DNA of 48,915 nt. Source: Caccovicinus sp964425595. Lineage in GTDB: Bacteria > Bacillota > Clostridia > Lachnospirales > Lachnospiraceae. Below, piece after piece: positions 18,125 through 27,504 of the stretch (its first letter is position 1; each line of letters opens with the position of its first letter). A program made the translations under genes and the position numbers. The stretch is taken from NCBI GenBank assembly GCA_964425595.1, contig CAYRMW010000009.1:1-48915 (forward strand), written 5' to 3'. The notes under the pieces were generated by a model. It had not been told where the DNA came from and did no database searches. It saw only the letters and a program-made list of their open reading frames with translations.

Positions 18125-18904
18125 CTACTTCCCGGCCGCCTTGATGTTTTTGAGCTCTTCAAATACCACGTCATTCAACACTTTAATGTACGTCCCTTTC
18201 ATGCCGGACGAACGGGACTCGATCACGCCCGCGCTCTCGAACTTGCGCAGCGCGTTTACGATGACAGAACGGGTGATCCCCACCCTGTCCGCGATCTTGC
18301 TCGCCACCAGGATGCCTTCGTTCCCATCCAGTTCTTCAAAGATATGGGTGATGGCCTCCAGCTCCGAAAATGACAGGGTACTGATCGCCGACTTGACGAT
18401 CTGTATCTTGCGGGTCTCCTCCGCGTTTTCCTCATTCACCGATCGCATCATCTCCAGCCCCACCACGGTGGTGCCATACTCGCTGAGAATGATGTCGTCA
18501 ATATCGTAACTGGAATCACACTTGTAAATAAAAAGGGTGCCCAGCCGCTCTCCTGCAATGTCGATGGGGGTAATGATCGCCTGGTACTTCTTTACGTTCT
18601 CTTCCGCAAAACCAAGGGTAGCCAAATTTACGTTCTCTTTCGTGGAGAGGACGCTGAGCAGCCGTTCATTCAGCATCTTATCGACATGGCCGCCCACCCT
18701 GTCATCAATCAGTTCTTCAATCTCATCTACGCCAGGCCAGATGCTCACACCCAGGACCTTCCCTTTTTTGCTGATCACAAGGATATTCGACAATAAAATC
18801 TCGCTCAACACCATGCAGATGTCATTAAACACGACCTTGTGCGAGTTGTTATTGTGCAGCAATTTATTAATCTTTCTGGTTTTGTCAAGCAACTGTACGC
18901 TCAT
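18125..18904 (-). CDS. codY: GTP- and branched-chain amino acid-sensing global repressor CodY
   Basis: This cytosolic dimer represses nutrient-scavenging genes when GTP and Ile/Leu/Val are plentiful. The N-terminal GAF domain (residues 1-155 or so) is followed by a winged helix-turn-helix with ASKIADRVGITRSVIVNALRK near residues 202-222. ATG 18904 is chosen over an upstream TTG because AGGAGG is eight bases from it; this gives the standard 259 residues. It is a single gene with its own promoter, between topA and rpsB. Confidence 0.96.
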   Translation of the reverse strand: MSVQLLDKTRKINKLLHNNNSHKVVFNDICMVLSEILLSNILVISKKGKVLGVSIWPGVDEIEELIDDRVGGHVDKMLNERLLSVLSTKENVNLATLGFAEENVKKYQAIITPIDIAGERLGTLFIYKCDSSYDIDDIILSEYGTTVVGLEMMRSVNEENAEETRKIQIVKSAISTLSFSELEAITHIFEELDGNEGILVASKIADRVGITRSVIVNALRKFESAGVIESRSSGMKGTYIKVLNDVVFEELKNIKAAGK

Positions 18905-18964
18905 CTTCAAATCCTCCTAACTCGTTTCCGTGCTTTGGGGAACACTATCGGGAATATCAGGTAA

Positions 18965-18993
18965 ATTGTACCACAAATTCCGGACACCTACAA
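18965..18993 (-). promoter_or_regulatory. codY promoter
   Basis: TTGTAG (18993..18988), a 17-base spacer and TACAAT (18970..18965) on the - strand. Confidence 0.75.
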
Positions 18994-19023
18994 TAGTTTT
19001 TGGAAGATTTTTGAATTTTTTAA

Positions 19024-21111
19024 CTAATTCATTTGTTTCTCTTTAATCGTCATACTATAGCCGCACTGCTGGTCCGCGCAGACCAGTTTGCTGCCTTTTT
19101 CCACCATATAGCCGCCGCAGGCAGGGCATCTCTGCGCCGATGGCTTCTGCCAGGACATAAAATCGCACTCCGGATTATTTTCGCAGCCAAAATAGCGTCT
19201 GCCCTTTTTGGTTTTCTTGACCACCACATGGCCTCCGCACTTCGGGCAGGGGACGCCGATCTTTTCCAGGTAGGGTTTGGTATTCTTACATTCCGGGAAG
19301 CCCGGGCAGGCAAGGAACTTCCCGTGCGGGCCGTATTTGATGACCATGTTTCGGCCGCACAGCTCACAGACCTCATCGGTAACTTCATCGGCGATCGTGA
19401 CCGACTCCAGCTCATCCTTGGCTTTCTCTACCGCTTCTTCCAGATCCGGATAGAAGTTGCTGACCACCATCTTCCAGTCGACGCTCCCGTCTCCGACCTT
19501 ATCCAGCAAAAATTCCAGATTAGCCGTAAAGTCCTTATCGACAATGCTGGGGAAGCACTGCTTCATCATCCGGTTCACCACTTCGCCAAGTTCCGTCACA
19601 TACAGATTTTTGTTTTCCTTGGTCACGTACCTCCTGGCCAGAATCGTGGTAATGGTCGGCGCATATGTGCTCGGGCGCCCGATGCCCTGCTCCTCCAACG
19701 CCTTGACCAGGGAAGCCTCCGTATAGTGTGCCGGCGGCTGGGTGAAATGCTGGCTCTCCCTCAGCGATTCCAGGTTAAGCTCCATCCCCTTCTCCAGCTT
19801 GTCGAGAAGGCGGTTGCTTTCCTCTTTTTCCTCTTCCTGTACATAGACGGACATGAAGCCGTCAAACGCCAGTCTTGAGGCCGTCATCGTAAACAGGTAT
19901 TCGCCTGCCCGGATCCTGACGGAGGTGGTCTCATACCGGGCGTTCTCCATGCGGCTGGCGGTAAAGCGCTTCCAGATCAGCTGGTAGAGACGAAACAGAT
20001 CTCTGGCCAGGGAATCCTTAACCATCGCCGGCGTCACGGAAATATCCGTGGGACGGATGGCTTCATGCGCGTCCTGGATCTTCCCACCATTTTTCCTTCC
20101 GTTCTCCTCCTGCCCTACATACCGGCTGCCATAATGCTCATCAATGTAAGCTCTGGCTGCCGCGTCCGCCTCTTCCGCCACACGGGTAGAGTCTGTACGC
20201 AGGTAGGTGATCAGCGCGATAGTGCCCATTCCCTGCACATCCACGCCTTCGTAAAGCTGCTGCGCCAGACGCATGGTCTTTTGCGTGGAAAAGTTCAGGA
20301 CCTTGGACGCCTCCTGCTGCAGCGTACTGGTCGTAAAGGGCAACGGAGCTTTTTTCGCGCGGTCGCCATTCTTTACCTCATCCACCAGATACTGCTGTCC
20401 TTTCAGGCCATCCAGGATCTGATCCAGCGTCTGCCGGTCCGGAATCGTGATCTTTCCGTTCTTCTTCCCGTAAAATTTGGCGGTAAGGGGCTTCTTTACG
20501 CCGTGCATCCGGAAATCGGCTTCCAGATTCCAGTATTCCTCCGGGATAAACGCGCTGATCTCGTCTTCCCGGTCGCAGATCATACGCAGCGCCACGGACT
20601 GGACCCGTCCGGCGCTTAACCCGCGCTTGACCTTTTCCCACAAAAGCGGGCTGATCATGTAGCCCACCATACGATCCAGTATTCTCCTGGCCTGCTGGGC
20701 ATTGACCAGATTCATATCGATCTCGCGCGGATTTTTGATCGAGGCCTTTACCGCGTTCTTCGTGATCTCGTTAAAGGAGATCCGGTAAACCTGCTTATCT
20801 TTGGCCTCATCCAGCTTCAACGCTTTCATCAGGTGCCAGGAGATTGCTTCGCCCTCGCGGTCCGGGTCGGTTGCCAGGTAGATTTTATCTGCTTTTTTTA
20901 CTTCCTTCCGGAGCTTCGCCAGGATGTCTCCCTTGCCGCGGATCGTGATATACTTCGGGTCAAAATCATGATTCGGGTCAAACCCGAGCTGGCTTTTCGG
21001 CAAATCCCGCACATGGCCGTTTGAAGCATCCACCTGATAATTCGAACCCAGAAATTTTTTTATCGTCTTCACCTTGGCCGGTGACTCCACTATAACCAAA
21101 CAATTTGCCAT
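19024..21111 (-). CDS. topA: DNA topoisomerase I (type IA)
   Basis: This enzyme relaxes negative supercoils. ATG 21111 starts MANCLVIVESPAKVKT after AGGGAG, giving 695 residues; the frame is open further upstream. The TOPRIM domain shows the catalytic Glu in VESPAK and the DPDRE acidic motif (82-86). The active-site tyrosine is Tyr303 in ITYLRTDSTR. Three C-terminal four-cysteine zinc fingers follow (CELCGRN, CPKCGGH, CPACGGY). It is the last gene of yifB-dprA-topA. Confidence 0.96.
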   Translation of the reverse strand: MANCLVIVESPAKVKTIKKFLGSNYQVDASNGHVRDLPKSQLGFDPNHDFDPKYITIRGKGDILAKLRKEVKKADKIYLATDPDREGEAISWHLMKALKLDEAKDKQVYRISFNEITKNAVKASIKNPREIDMNLVNAQQARRILDRMVGYMISPLLWEKVKRGLSAGRVQSVALRMICDREDEISAFIPEEYWNLEADFRMHGVKKPLTAKFYGKKNGKITIPDRQTLDQILDGLKGQQYLVDEVKNGDRAKKAPLPFTTSTLQQEASKVLNFSTQKTMRLAQQLYEGVDVQGMGTIALITYLRTDSTRVAEEADAAARAYIDEHYGSRYVGQEENGRKNGGKIQDAHEAIRPTDISVTPAMVKDSLARDLFRLYQLIWKRFTASRMENARYETTSVRIRAGEYLFTMTASRLAFDGFMSVYVQEEEKEESNRLLDKLEKGMELNLESLRESQHFTQPPAHYTEASLVKALEEQGIGRPSTYAPTITTILARRYVTKENKNLYVTELGEVVNRMMKQCFPSIVDKDFTANLEFLLDKVGDGSVDWKMVVSNFYPDLEEAVEKAKDELESVTIADEVTDEVCELCGRNMVIKYGPHGKFLACPGFPECKNTKPYLEKIGVPCPKCGGHVVVKKTKKGRRYFGCENNPECDFMSWQKPSAQRCPACGGYMVEKGSKLVCADQQCGYSMTIKEKQMN

Positions 21112-21127
21112 AAAAACTCCCTGCCAT

Positions 21128-22237
21128 TCAACGTTTTCTTCCGTAATAGTTTCCACCGAAGCTGACGGCAAACCCCTTTAACTCCAGATCCATGAGGATC
21201 ATCATGCACTCACTCAAGGGCAGTCCACATTCATTTACAATATCTTCCAAATGCTTCGGCTGTAAATCGATGAAACTATACACCATTTTTTCTTTCTTGG
21301 CAAGTCTCTTCTCATTTTTTTCATGAAGTGTTAATTTTTTCCGAAAACGAATCCCAAAATATTCCAGTAGGTCGCCGGGCGAATTGACCGGATACGCGCC
21401 GTTCTGGATCAGCTGATTGCAGCCGGCGCTTCCCGGATCCGTGATCCGCCCGGGAACGGCAAAAATGTCCCTTCCCTGGTCGAGCCCGTGTCCTACCGTG
21501 ATCAGGGAACCGCTTTTTTCTTTGGCCTCCACCACCAGGATCCCGTCGGATAACCCGCTGATGATCCGGTTGCGGATCGGAAAGTTTCTGGCTGCCGGCG
21601 GCTCGCCTAACCGGTACTCGCTGAGGATGCCGCCCAAACGGATGATCTCTTCATAAAGCAGATAATGCTCACGCGGATAGCAGACATTAATGCCGCATCC
21701 CAGAATGCCGAAGGTCTCTCCGCCGCCCTTCAGCGCGCCGCGCTGGCCCGCTCCGTCAACGCCGGCCGCAAGGCCGCTGATGATCTGCACACCGTGTTGA
21801 GCAAGCTCCTGTCCGAAACACTCCGCGATCCGGATCCCATACTGTGTGGCGGTGCGGGAGCCGATGATCGCAAGCGCGGGGCGGTCCGGATCCGGCAGAC
21901 GTCCCCGCACCGACAGCCACAGCGGCCGGCCTTCCAGTCTCCGCAGACGTTCGGGATACTCCGGATCCAGGATCGTGATAAACCGGATCCCCCGACCGGA
22001 CAGGCGATGATATTCTTCCCGCGCTTCGTCTGCTTTTTCCCTGGCGGCATCCATGCTCCGCGCTTTGCCGGCACGCAGGATCCCCCGGGCTTCCCACTCT
22101 TTTCCTTCTATATTATATATTTCTTCATAGCTTCCTGTCCACGCGCGCATCCGCTCCACCGTAACCGCGCCGAGGAAGGGGATACGAGAAAGCCAGTACA
22201 ATGCTTCCTTTTCTCTGTTGATCTGCTCCTTTTCCAT
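21128..22237 (-). CDS. dprA: DNA processing protein DprA (Smf)
   Basis: This protein loads RecA onto incoming single-stranded DNA in natural transformation. The 369-residue product has an N-terminal helix-hairpin-helix region, the Rossmann-like core with GSRTATQYG and SGLAAGVDGAGQRGAL, and a C-terminal winged-helix-like domain (KEKMVYSFIDLQPKHLEDIV). It lies between yifB and topA, the common clostridial arrangement. No late competence genes are visible in this window. Confidence 0.94.
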   Translation of the reverse strand: MEKEQINREKEALYWLSRIPFLGAVTVERMRAWTGSYEEIYNIEGKEWEARGILRAGKARSMDAAREKADEAREEYHRLSGRGIRFITILDPEYPERLRRLEGRPLWLSVRGRLPDPDRPALAIIGSRTATQYGIRIAECFGQELAQHGVQIISGLAAGVDGAGQRGALKGGGETFGILGCGINVCYPREHYLLYEEIIRLGGILSEYRLGEPPAARNFPIRNRIISGLSDGILVVEAKEKSGSLITVGHGLDQGRDIFAVPGRITDPGSAGCNQLIQNGAYPVNSPGDLLEYFGIRFRKKLTLHEKNEKRLAKKEKMVYSFIDLQPKHLEDIVNECGLPLSECMMILMDLELKGFAVSFGGNYYGRKR

Positions 22238-22246
22238 CGTCAGTCC

Positions 22247-23905
22247 TCACTCTTTCCAGTATTTGCTCTCCAGTGAACGGTATCCGGCTGCTTCACACAG
22301 ATGGATGCGGCCAATCTGCTCTTCTCCGTCCAGATCGGCAATGGTCCTGGCTACCTTAAGGAGCTTATGACAGCCTCTGGCACTCAGATGCAGCTTTTCA
22401 TAAATTTCGCGCAGATAATCCTCCCCCTCCTGATCAAGCGGACAGAATTCCTCGATCTCCTTTGCGCTCATCTCACCGTTGAAGCGGATCTTTTCGCGGC
22501 CGGCAAAACGCCTGGCCTGCAGATCCAGTACGCGGACTACCCGGCTGCGGATCTGGGCGGAGGATTCGTTATCCCCCTTTTGTCGCAGTTCCTCATAGGA
22601 AACCGGCGAGGCCTCTACGGTGATGTCAATCCGGTCCAGGATCGGCTTGGAGATCCGGCCAAGGTAGCGCCTCACCTGCCACTCGCTGCACCGGCAGCGG
22701 CTGCGGTCGGGGTAAAAGCCGCACGGGCACGGATTGCAGGCAGCCGCCAGAACCGTGTCCGCCGGAAACGTGCAGATCCGATGCAGGCGGGAGATCCGCA
22801 CCTTGCGATCCTCAAGGGGCTGACGGAGGACCTCGATCGCCTTCACGGAAAATTCCGGAAGCTCATCTAGGAAAAGCACGCCGCCGGAGGCGAGGGAGAT
22901 CTCCCCCGGCCGCGGCGACGCGCCGCCGCCGGCTAGCGCCGCAGGCGTGATCGTATGGTGCGGGCTGCGGAAGGGTCTTTCGCGGATGAGCGGAGATGCT
23001 GCTGGGAGCAGGCCGCAGATGCTGTAGATCTTGGAAATTTCCAGGCTTTCCTCCCGGCCAAGCGGCGGCATGATCGTCGGGATGCGCATGGCAGCCATGG
23101 TCTTCCCGGAGCCTGCCGGACCGATATACAGGATGTTATGACGCCCGGCGACCGCGATCTCTGTCGCCCGGCGCAGCAGCTTCTGTCCGTTCAGATCAGA
23201 AAAATCGACCGCATACTCCGGCGTCTGTTCCGTCTCTTCCCATTCACTCTCCTGCAAAGGGACGGCCACGCGTTCGTCCGTGCGTCCACCGCTTGCGCCG
23301 CGCCTTAACGGAACAGATGACGCAAACGGATCCGCGCCGGAGAAACGGGCGCAGCCCAGCATATCCGCAAGCTGCCGGATATTGCTCACCGGCACGATCT
23401 GCATCCCATCCACAAGCCCGCCTTCCCGGACGTTATTCTCCGGCAGAAGGCAGCGGCATATCCCCTTTTCCCGGGCCAGCGAAACGATCGGCAGGATCCC
23501 GCGCACCGGTTTTACCGTGCCGTCCAAGCCCAGTTCCCCTAAGATCAGCGCATCGCGGAGCCCATCGGCGTCCAGAAGGCCGAAAGCACCAAGGACAGCC
23601 GCACCGACCGCCAGATCATAGGCTGTGCCTTCTTTCCGGACATCCGCCGGGGACAGGTTAACGACGATCTTCTTCGCCGGCAGACGAAAGCCTGCGTTCT
23701 TCAGCGCGGTCCTCACCCGTTCCTGTCCTTCCCGTGTCTCCTGAGAAAGGTTTCCGGTCATCTGAAAGCCGGGAAGGCCGTCATGCACGTCCGCCTCCAC
23801 GGACACCAGAAATCCGGTGATCCCCCATAATCCCGCGCTGTATACTTTCTGAAACAGTCCGATCGCCCCCTGCCCGCCATACCCGATGCTCATCCGCCTC
23901 GGCAT
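22247..23905 (-). CDS. YifB-family magnesium chelatase-like AAA+ ATPase (ComM type)
   Basis: This AAA+ protein family is linked to DNA branch migration during transformation (ComM). It has an N-terminal ChlI/Lon-protease-like domain, Walker A GPAGSGKT, a Walker B-type FLDELPEF and a cysteine-bearing segment CNPCPCGFYPDRSRCRC. The total is 552 residues from ATG 23905. The start is uncertain: typical members begin near FQKVYSA (about residue 18), no good ribosome site precedes 23905, and a GGGGGC lies before a CTG closer in. It leads yifB-dprA-topA. Confidence 0.9.
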   Translation of the reverse strand: MPRRMSIGYGGQGAIGLFQKVYSAGLWGITGFLVSVEADVHDGLPGFQMTGNLSQETREGQERVRTALKNAGFRLPAKKIVVNLSPADVRKEGTAYDLAVGAAVLGAFGLLDADGLRDALILGELGLDGTVKPVRGILPIVSLAREKGICRCLLPENNVREGGLVDGMQIVPVSNIRQLADMLGCARFSGADPFASSVPLRRGASGGRTDERVAVPLQESEWEETEQTPEYAVDFSDLNGQKLLRRATEIAVAGRHNILYIGPAGSGKTMAAMRIPTIMPPLGREESLEISKIYSICGLLPAASPLIRERPFRSPHHTITPAALAGGGASPRPGEISLASGGVLFLDELPEFSVKAIEVLRQPLEDRKVRISRLHRICTFPADTVLAAACNPCPCGFYPDRSRCRCSEWQVRRYLGRISKPILDRIDITVEASPVSYEELRQKGDNESSAQIRSRVVRVLDLQARRFAGREKIRFNGEMSAKEIEEFCPLDQEGEDYLREIYEKLHLSARGCHKLLKVARTIADLDGEEQIGRIHLCEAAGYRSLESKYWKE

Positions 23906-23943
23906 ATGTTATGTTAGGATTTCCATTTTTTACCATTTTCCAG

Positions 23944-23972
23944 ATTATACCAAAAAATCCCGAATCCTGCAA
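23944..23972 (-). promoter_or_regulatory. yifB-dprA-topA promoter overlapping the galE terminator
   Basis: TTGCAG (23972..23967), exactly 17 bases, then TATAAT (23949..23944) on the - strand. The -35 lies at the apex of the galE terminator hairpin and the spacer contains its T-run. Confidence 0.75.
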
Positions 23973-23990
23973 CAGGAATTCGGGATTTTC
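23952..23990 (-). terminator. Intrinsic terminator of galE
   Basis: AATCCCGAAT...ATTCGGGATT forms a stem of about 14 bp with one bulge and a tiny loop near 23970, followed on the - strand by six T. It begins about 10 bases past the galE stop. Confidence 0.85.
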
Positions 23991-24000
23991 GACTTTTATT

Positions 24001-25020
24001 CTATTTTGTACGATATCCATCCGGGTTCATGGACTGCCACCGCCAGGAGTCGGCGCACATCTCATCGATGCCCTTTTCCGCGACCCAGCCAAGCTCTTCC
24101 TTCGCCTTCGTCGCATCGCAGTAGCAGGTGGCGATATCGCCGGCCCGCCTGGGCTTGATCTCATAGGGAAGCGTCTTTTTGCAGGCCTTTTCATAAGCGT
24201 GCAGCACATCCAGCACGCTGTAGCCGATGCCGGTTCCCAGATTATAAATGCTCACGCCGCTGCCCGGAGCCAGTTTCTGCAGCGCCTTGACATGTCCCCT
24301 GGCCAGATCCACCACATGGATATAATCGCGGACGCCCGTACCATCGTGGGTCGGATAGTCGTCCCCGAACACGCCAAGACAGCTTAATTTGCCCACAGCC
24401 ACCTGCGCGATATAGGGAACCAGATTGTTGGGGATGCCCTTGGGATCCTCACCGATCAGGCCGCTCTCATGCGCGCCGATGGGATTGAAATAACGCAAAA
24501 GCACGACGTTCCACTCCGGATCCGCCACATGAAGGTCCGTCAGGATCTGCTCCAGCATCCCTTTGGTCTGGCCGTAGGGATTGGTGATCTTGCCCTTCGG
24601 GCACTCCTCCGTGATCGGCACGAAAGCCGGATCGCCGTAGACCGTAGCAGAAGAGCTGAAAATGATATTCTTAACGCCGTGATCGCGCATGACATCGCAG
24701 AGGACCAGCGTCCCGGTGATATTATTATGGTAGTATTCCAGCGGCTTGCGGACGGATTCCCCCACTGCCTTCAGTCCGGCAAAATTGATTACCGAATCGA
24801 TCACCTCTTCGTCAAAAATCTTATCCAGCACTGGTCTGTCCAGCACATCGGCCTGATAAAACCGGACCGGCTTTCCGGTAATCTGCTCTACCCGCTTTAC
24901 GGCTTCCTCGCTGGAATTATACAGATTATCCACCACAACGACGTCATAGCCCGCGTTCAGAAGCTCCACGCAGGTATGGCTGCCGATATAGCCGGCGCCG
25001 CCGGCGACTAGTATAGCCAT
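24001..25020 (-). CDS. galE: UDP-glucose 4-epimerase
   Basis: This enzyme interconverts UDP-glucose and UDP-galactose with bound NAD. The 339-residue short-chain dehydrogenase-fold protein has GGAGYIG (7-13), Ser124 in SSSATVYG, and the catalytic pair Tyr149 and Lys153 (NPYGQTK). GGAGG is nine bases before ATG 25020. It is transcribed alone from its own promoter and ends in a strong terminator. It may serve galactose use or surface sugar supply. Confidence 0.96.
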   Translation of the reverse strand: MAILVAGGAGYIGSHTCVELLNAGYDVVVVDNLYNSSEEAVKRVEQITGKPVRFYQADVLDRPVLDKIFDEEVIDSVINFAGLKAVGESVRKPLEYYHNNITGTLVLCDVMRDHGVKNIIFSSSATVYGDPAFVPITEECPKGKITNPYGQTKGMLEQILTDLHVADPEWNVVLLRYFNPIGAHESGLIGEDPKGIPNNLVPYIAQVAVGKLSCLGVFGDDYPTHDGTGVRDYIHVVDLARGHVKALQKLAPGSGVSIYNLGTGIGYSVLDVLHAYEKACKKTLPYEIKPRRAGDIATCYCDATKAKEELGWVAEKGIDEMCADSWRWQSMNPDGYRTK

Positions 25021-25065
25021 GTTTCGATTCCTCCTTCATCGGTTGATCTAAATACTTCCTTCCCC

Positions 25066-25094
25066 ATCATACTAGAAGCAACCGGAATTTGCAA
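25066..25094 (-). promoter_or_regulatory. galE promoter
   Basis: TTGCAA (25094..25089), 17 bases and TATGAT (25071..25066). A weak hairpin AATGCC...GGCATT just upstream (about 25095-25130, overlapping the nspC 3' end) may end the polyamine operon, but it has no U-run. Confidence 0.7.
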
Positions 25095-25116
25095 TGCCAT
25101 TTTAAGCGCCGCGCCA

Positions 25117-26274
25117 TTAAAGACGGCATTTAAAGTCCTCATAGCCAAACTGTTTCCAGATCCGGCACTGCCCGTGACGCGCAAAGGCGATCGCCGGAAG
25201 CGGCATCCCGTTGAACGTATTGTTTTTAACCATCGAGTAGATCGCCATATCCTGAAATACCAGCTCCTGTCCTGCTTCCAGCGGATGATCGAAAGAATAA
25301 TCACCGATCACATCGCCGGCCAGGCAGGTAGGCCCGGCCAGGCGGTAAGTGTATGCCTTCTCTCCCGGCATCCCGCTGTCCTTAAGCGGCGGCCGGTAGG
25401 GCATCTCCAGCACATCCGGCATATGGCAGGCCGCGGAGGCATCCAGGATCGCGATGGACACGCCGCCGTTTTCCACCACATCCAGCACACTGGTCAGCAG
25501 ATCACCGGCGTTTAATGCCACCGCTTCGCCAGGTTCCAGATAAACAAGAAGGCCATACCGTTCCCTGATCCGACGGACGCACCGGATGAGCAGCGGGATC
25601 TGGTAATCCTTTCTGGTGATATGGTGGCCGCCGCCGAAATTCAGCCACTTGATCTGCGGAAGGGCCAGATACCGGCCAAACTTCTCTTCCACCGCGTCTA
25701 ACGTCCGCTCCAGCGCGTCCGCGTCCTGCTCACAGAGCGTGTGAAAATGCAGCCCCTCCACACCGGCAAGCTTTTCTTCAGAAAACTGTTCTGCGGTGAT
25801 CCCCAGGCGTGAGCCGGGCGAACAGGGGTCATAAATGGCATGGCCCTCCTGCGTGGAACATTCCGGATTGATCCGCAGGCCGATCCCCACCCCCATCTTC
25901 TGAGCGGTATCCCGGAATTTTTCCAGCTGAGCGAACGAATTAAAGATCACATGGTCGCAAAGTCCGGCGATTTCTTCGAATTCTTCTTCCCGGTACGCGG
26001 CAGAAAACACATGGGTCTCCAGGTTACGGTCCGAAAGTTCCGGGACCTGGGCCATCTCCCTGCGGCCAAGACGCGCCTCAAACAATCCGCTGGCTGTCGT
26101 CCCGTGCAGATATCTGCCGATCAGCGGGTAGAGGCCGTACGCGGAAAAAGCCTTCTGCGCCAGCAGGATCCGGCACCCGGCCTCCTGCGCGACCGCGGCC
26201 AGGAGCTTGAGATTGTCCTCCAGCCGGTCTTCGTCGATGAGATAACAGGGTGTGGGCAGCTGATCTGTCCTCAT
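25117..26274 (-). CDS. nspC: Carboxynorspermidine/carboxyspermidine decarboxylase
   Basis: This PLP-dependent, alanine-racemase-fold decarboxylase converts carboxyspermidine to spermidine (or the nor-forms). The 385-residue product carries the PLP lysine near residue 41 (LLAQKAFSAYG), the HTLCEQD segment and LNFGGGHHIT. AGGAGGG, which overlaps the stop codon of the preceding dehydrogenase gene, sits just before ATG 26274. It follows its pathway partner directly and ends the polyamine operon. Confidence 0.92.
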   Translation of the reverse strand: MRTDQLPTPCYLIDEDRLEDNLKLLAAVAQEAGCRILLAQKAFSAYGLYPLIGRYLHGTTASGLFEARLGRREMAQVPELSDRNLETHVFSAAYREEEFEEIAGLCDHVIFNSFAQLEKFRDTAQKMGVGIGLRINPECSTQEGHAIYDPCSPGSRLGITAEQFSEEKLAGVEGLHFHTLCEQDADALERTLDAVEEKFGRYLALPQIKWLNFGGGHHITRKDYQIPLLIRCVRRIRERYGLLVYLEPGEAVALNAGDLLTSVLDVVENGGVSIAILDASAACHMPDVLEMPYRPPLKDSGMPGEKAYTYRLAGPTCLAGDVIGDYSFDHPLEAGQELVFQDMAIYSMVKNNTFNGMPLPAIAFARHGQCRIWKQFGYEDFKCRL

Positions 26275-26286
26275 GCCGCCGCCCTC

Positions 26287-27489
26287 CTAGTCCACCAGAT
26301 CCGGGTTCTCGGATATCTTCCAGGGCAGCCCCCACTGATTTAATGCATCCATAAAGGGATCCGGATCAAATTCTTCGATATTGAAGACGCCCGGCCCCTT
26401 CCAGGTGCCCGTCACCAGCATCATCGCGCCGATCATGGCCGGAACGCCGGTCGTGTAAGCCACCGCCTGGGAGCCGACCTCTCTGTAACATTCCTGGTGA
26501 TCACAGGTATTGTATATGTACAGGGTCTTTTCCCTGCCGTCCTTCTTTCCGATGAAGATGCAGCCGATGTTGGTCTTTCCCTTTGTCCTTGGGCCAAGGG
26601 AAGAGGGATCCGGAAGGACTGCCTTTAAAAACTGCAGCGGCACGATCTCCTTTCCCTCGTAGAGGATGGGCTCGATGGAGGTCATGCCCACATTCTCCAG
26701 ACACTTTAAATGGGTCAGATAGCTCTGGCCAAAGGTCATAAAGAAACGGATCCGCTTAATCCCGGGAATATTCAGGGCCAGCGACTCGATCTCTTCATGG
26801 TGGAGCAGGTACATATCCCGCTCTCCGATCTCCGGGAAATTGTACACCCGCTTGATCTCCATGGGCTCCGTCTCCACCCAGTGGCCGTCCTCCCAGTAGG
26901 AGCCTTTGGCGGAAACCTCGCGGATGTTGATCTCCGGATTGAAGTTCGTCGCAAAGGGATAGCCGTGATCGCCGGCATTGCAGTCCAAAATGTCGATATA
27001 ATTGATCTCATCAAAATAATGCTTCAGCGCGTAGGCGGAAAATACGCTGGTGACGCCGGGATCAAAACCGCTTCCCAAAAGCGCAGTGATCCCGGCCTCG
27101 CGGTAACGGTCACGGTAAGCCCACTGCCACTTATACTCAAACTTCGCGGTATCCTCCGGCTCATAATTCGCCGTATCAATATAATCTACCTTGCACTCCA
27201 GGCACGCGTCCATGATGTGCAGGTCCTGATAAGGCAGCGCCAGGTTCAGTACCGCATCCGGCCGCACCCTGCGGATCAGCTCCACCAGTGCCGGAACATC
27301 GTCCGCATCCACCTGCGCGGTCGTGATCTTCGTCCGGGTGGTTCCCTCCAGCTTCTCCTTCAGCGCGTCGCACTTGGACTTCGTCCTGCTGGCAATGCAG
27401 ATCTCCTCAAATACTTCGCTGTTCTGGCAGCACTTGTGAATCGCCACGTTAGCTACGCCGCCGCAGCCGATAATCAGTAATTTTGCCAT
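26287..27489 (-). CDS. Carboxynorspermidine/carboxyspermidine dehydrogenase (saccharopine dehydrogenase family)
   Basis: This enzyme reductively joins a diamine (putrescine or diaminopropane) to aspartate beta-semialdehyde with NADPH, making the substrate of NspC. The 400-residue protein has the Rossmann motif LLIIGCGGVANVA at its N-terminus and a saccharopine-dehydrogenase-like C-terminal domain. Adjacency to nspC settles the likely role over lysine metabolism. AGGAGG precedes ATG 27489. The carboxyspermidine form is more likely because the operon makes putrescine. Confidence 0.88.
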   Translation of the reverse strand: MAKLLIIGCGGVANVAIHKCCQNSEVFEEICIASRTKSKCDALKEKLEGTTRTKITTAQVDADDVPALVELIRRVRPDAVLNLALPYQDLHIMDACLECKVDYIDTANYEPEDTAKFEYKWQWAYRDRYREAGITALLGSGFDPGVTSVFSAYALKHYFDEINYIDILDCNAGDHGYPFATNFNPEINIREVSAKGSYWEDGHWVETEPMEIKRVYNFPEIGERDMYLLHHEEIESLALNIPGIKRIRFFMTFGQSYLTHLKCLENVGMTSIEPILYEGKEIVPLQFLKAVLPDPSSLGPRTKGKTNIGCIFIGKKDGREKTLYIYNTCDHQECYREVGSQAVAYTTGVPAMIGAMMLVTGTWKGPGVFNIEEFDPDPFMDALNQWGLPWKISENPDLVD

Positions 27490-27504
27490 TTCCTCATCCT
27501 CCTT

